This document shows positions 62,695 to 64,000 of a stretch of DNA of 64,000 nt, piece by piece. The translations under genes and the position numbers were made by a program. Location of the stretch: positions 94,027-158,026 of the forward strand of contig JANQQI010000055.1 of the NCBI GenBank assembly GCA_028285085.1, given 5' to 3'. Within the stretch, counting starts at the first letter, position 1, and the number at the start of each line of letters is the position of its first letter. Below the pieces are notes generated by a model. The model had not been told where the DNA came from, did no database searches, and saw nothing but the letters and a program-made list of their open reading frames with translations. The DNA is from Saprospiraceae bacterium. Its GTDB lineage: Bacteria; Bacteroidota; Bacteroidia; Chitinophagales; Saprospiraceae.

Positions 62695-64000
62695 ATGAAA
62701 AATATCTTGCTTAGCTTGCTGCTGCTCGGAGGGAGTAGCCACCTGTGGAGCCAGTCACCACTGGAAGAACAGTTACGCCAACAATTACAACATCTGCAAC
62801 ATTCCGATTCGGTCCACCACCATCCGATTCCCCCGGAGGTAGGCCTGGAGAGAGTGGAAGTCGAAGCGGACCGCCTGATGGTGCATCTGGATTGTCCCGC
62901 CGACTTTTTGACCGAAGCTCTCGACGAAGAGATGCTGGAAACTTTGATCGAGCATTTTGCCGGGCTGGCCGCCGACCAACAATTGGCCGAGGTCCACCTG
63001 CTGGCGGCTACTGAAGATGGCGTATCCCGACCTCTATCGGCTTTTCTGGAAGACTTACCGGTCATCGAAGCGCCGATTCATCCGAACACAGAGCACTCTC
63101 CAGCTATCAAGGGGAAGCGGGGCTCTGATCATTATTCCGATGTACAAGCCCGGGGGAGCCTTTCTGGTAAAACCGTCTGGCTCAGTGCCGGACACGGTTG
63201 GATTTATGACCGCCGTCGGGGGCATTATCGGACTCAGCGGGGGAATACGCACGGTCTGGTCGAAGATTTTTCGAACAGCGAAATGATCAATTACCATCTA
63301 CTGCCTTATTTGTACCGAGCCGGAGCGAATCTCTGGACCGTGCGCGAGCGGGACATGAATAGTCAAGAGGTGATTGTCGATAACGATCAGGGCCGCCCGG
63401 CTTATCGTGAGATCGGGGATTGGGAAACCAGCGCCAGTCGAGGTTATCAGGACCAGACGTATCGCTACGCCATTTCGCAGAACCGAACGACCTCCCAGGC
63501 TATCTTTCAGCCTAATATTCCTAAGAGTGGATTGTATTGGGTTTCGGTGCGCTACCGCAGCGGGACCAATCGCAGCGTCGATGTGCGCTACGCCATTGAG
63601 CACGCCGGTGGCACCTCTCACGTAAGCATTAATCAAGAAATTCACGGCGATACCTGGGTTTACCTCGGCCAGTTTTACTTCGAAGCGGGGCGAAACTCTC
63701 GGGTACGACTCTTGAATGCGTCCAGCGAGAAGGGGCAAGCGGTCATTGCCGATGCCGTCCGCTTTGGTGGTGGGATGGGGCAGGGGATAGCCTGTCAAAA
63801 CCACAAGCACAGCCACGAGCCGCGCTACGAAGAGGGGGCGAAGTACTACGCACAATTTCAGGGCTACCCACGCTGCGAAGGTGACGTGGTCGTTCGACCA
63901 CGGTACGCGGAATGGGAACTGGCCAAAGGAGCTGCCGAAGAACGCCGTAATGCCATCTATTTGTCCTGGCATTCCAACGCTCGGGGCGGGCGCGGTACAG
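62695..64000 (+). CDS. N-acetylmuramoyl-L-alanine amidase-like protein with golvesin-type insertion (3' end outside window)
   Basis: The frame is open from the ATG at 62695 to the window edge (435 codons so far). Signal peptide (KNILLSLLLLGGSSHLWSQ), then an alpha/beta region and the start of an amidase_3 domain with H167 in WLSAGHGWIYD. A domain of about 110 residues is inserted (about 245-360; SRGYQDQTYRYAIS, YWVSVRYRSGTNRSVDVRYA, GDTWVYLGQFYFEAG, IADAVRFGGG), a golvesin C-terminal-like beta domain. The amidase fold then resumes with AIYLSWHSNARGG (H426). Expected to cleave peptidoglycan side chains outside the inner membrane. The gene is visibly more GC-rich than its neighbours. Confidence 0.88.
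   Translation, partial: MKNILLSLLLLGGSSHLWSQSPLEEQLRQQLQHLQHSDSVHHHPIPPEVGLERVEVEADRLMVHLDCPADFLTEALDEEMLETLIEHFAGLAADQQLAEVHLLAATEDGVSRPLSAFLEDLPVIEAPIHPNTEHSPAIKGKRGSDHYSDVQARGSLSGKTVWLSAGHGWIYDRRRGHYRTQRGNTHGLVEDFSNSEMINYHLLPYLYRAGANLWTVRERDMNSQEVIVDNDQGRPAYREIGDWETSASRGYQDQTYRYAISQNRTTSQAIFQPNIPKSGLYWVSVRYRSGTNRSVDVRYAIEHAGGTSHVSINQEIHGDTWVYLGQFYFEAGRNSRVRLLNASSEKGQAVIADAVRFGGGMGQGIACQNHKHSHEPRYEEGAKYYAQFQGYPRCEGDVVVRPRYAEWELAKGAAEERRNAIYLSWHSNARGGRGT

Noticed and set aside
63298..63972. 224-codon ORF antisense to the amidase gene
   Set aside because: Explained by the GC-rich amidase reading frame on the plus strand, which is open with recognisable domains.
1..64000. tRNA, rRNA, CRISPR arrays, insertion sequences, prophage
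   Set aside because: Looked for on both strands by eye; no cloverleaf with conserved arms, no repeat-spacer series, no transposase or integrase ORF.

Overview
The window looks like chromosome of a free-living aerobic member of the Bacteroidota, most likely the Saprospiria/Lewinella group. The evidence is an alternative complex III operon fused to a caa3-type oxidase operon, several secreted proteins with type IX secretion (T9SS) C-terminal domains, a TamA-like outer-membrane lipoprotein, futalosine-pathway menaquinone genes, and promoters of the Bacteroidota form TTG-N19/20-TAnnTTTG. The genus assignment is inference. I see no rRNA, tRNA, CRISPR array, insertion sequence or phage.

Layout. 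1-9 kb: an incomplete secreted beta-helix protein, an M28 peptidase, a sodium:alanine symporter, an RNA m5C methyltransferase, a UbiD-type decarboxylase (probably a menaquinone enzyme) and thyA. 9-28 kb: an acyl-carrier-like protein lacking its serine, then a long co-directional respiratory block, actA-B-C-D-E-F, coxB (fused to an OmpA domain), coxA, ctaB, two subunit III genes and a subunit IV gene, ended by a strong terminator. It is followed by an SCO-like protein without its copper cysteines, a DUF420 protein and a small CxxC membrane protein. 28-32 kb (minus strand): serine hydrolase, NAD(P)HX repair enzyme, cupin and sirtuin. 32-53 kb: a CaiB-type CoA transferase, a giant PKD-type adhesin, an SPFH protein, TamL, a TrmH-type methyltransferase, a TlpA-like lipoprotein, purL, a DUF3857 protein, a third subunit III, an esterase-fold T9SS protein with its TonB receptor, and a glycosyltransferase. 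53-57 kb: mqnE, a histidine phosphatase and mqnA. 57.2-60.6 kb: a sulfur-carrier-protein cysteine biosynthesis operon. 60.7-64 kb: a T9SS protein and an incomplete amidase.

The most interesting item is the control region of the cysteine operon (57275-57635). One consensus promoter is followed by two tandem short ORFs with runs of four and six cysteine codons, each followed by an intrinsic terminator, and then by cysM-mec-cysO-moeZ. In the first unit the ten bases that start at the leader stop codon are perfectly complementary to the 5' side of the terminator. That is the geometry expected of ribosome-mediated transcription attenuation responding to Cys-tRNA. The promoter also places the transcript start almost on the first leader's ATG. 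The sulfur carrier encoded downstream ends in GGIA rather than GG, so the JAMM protease of the operon probably has to trim it before it can be activated.
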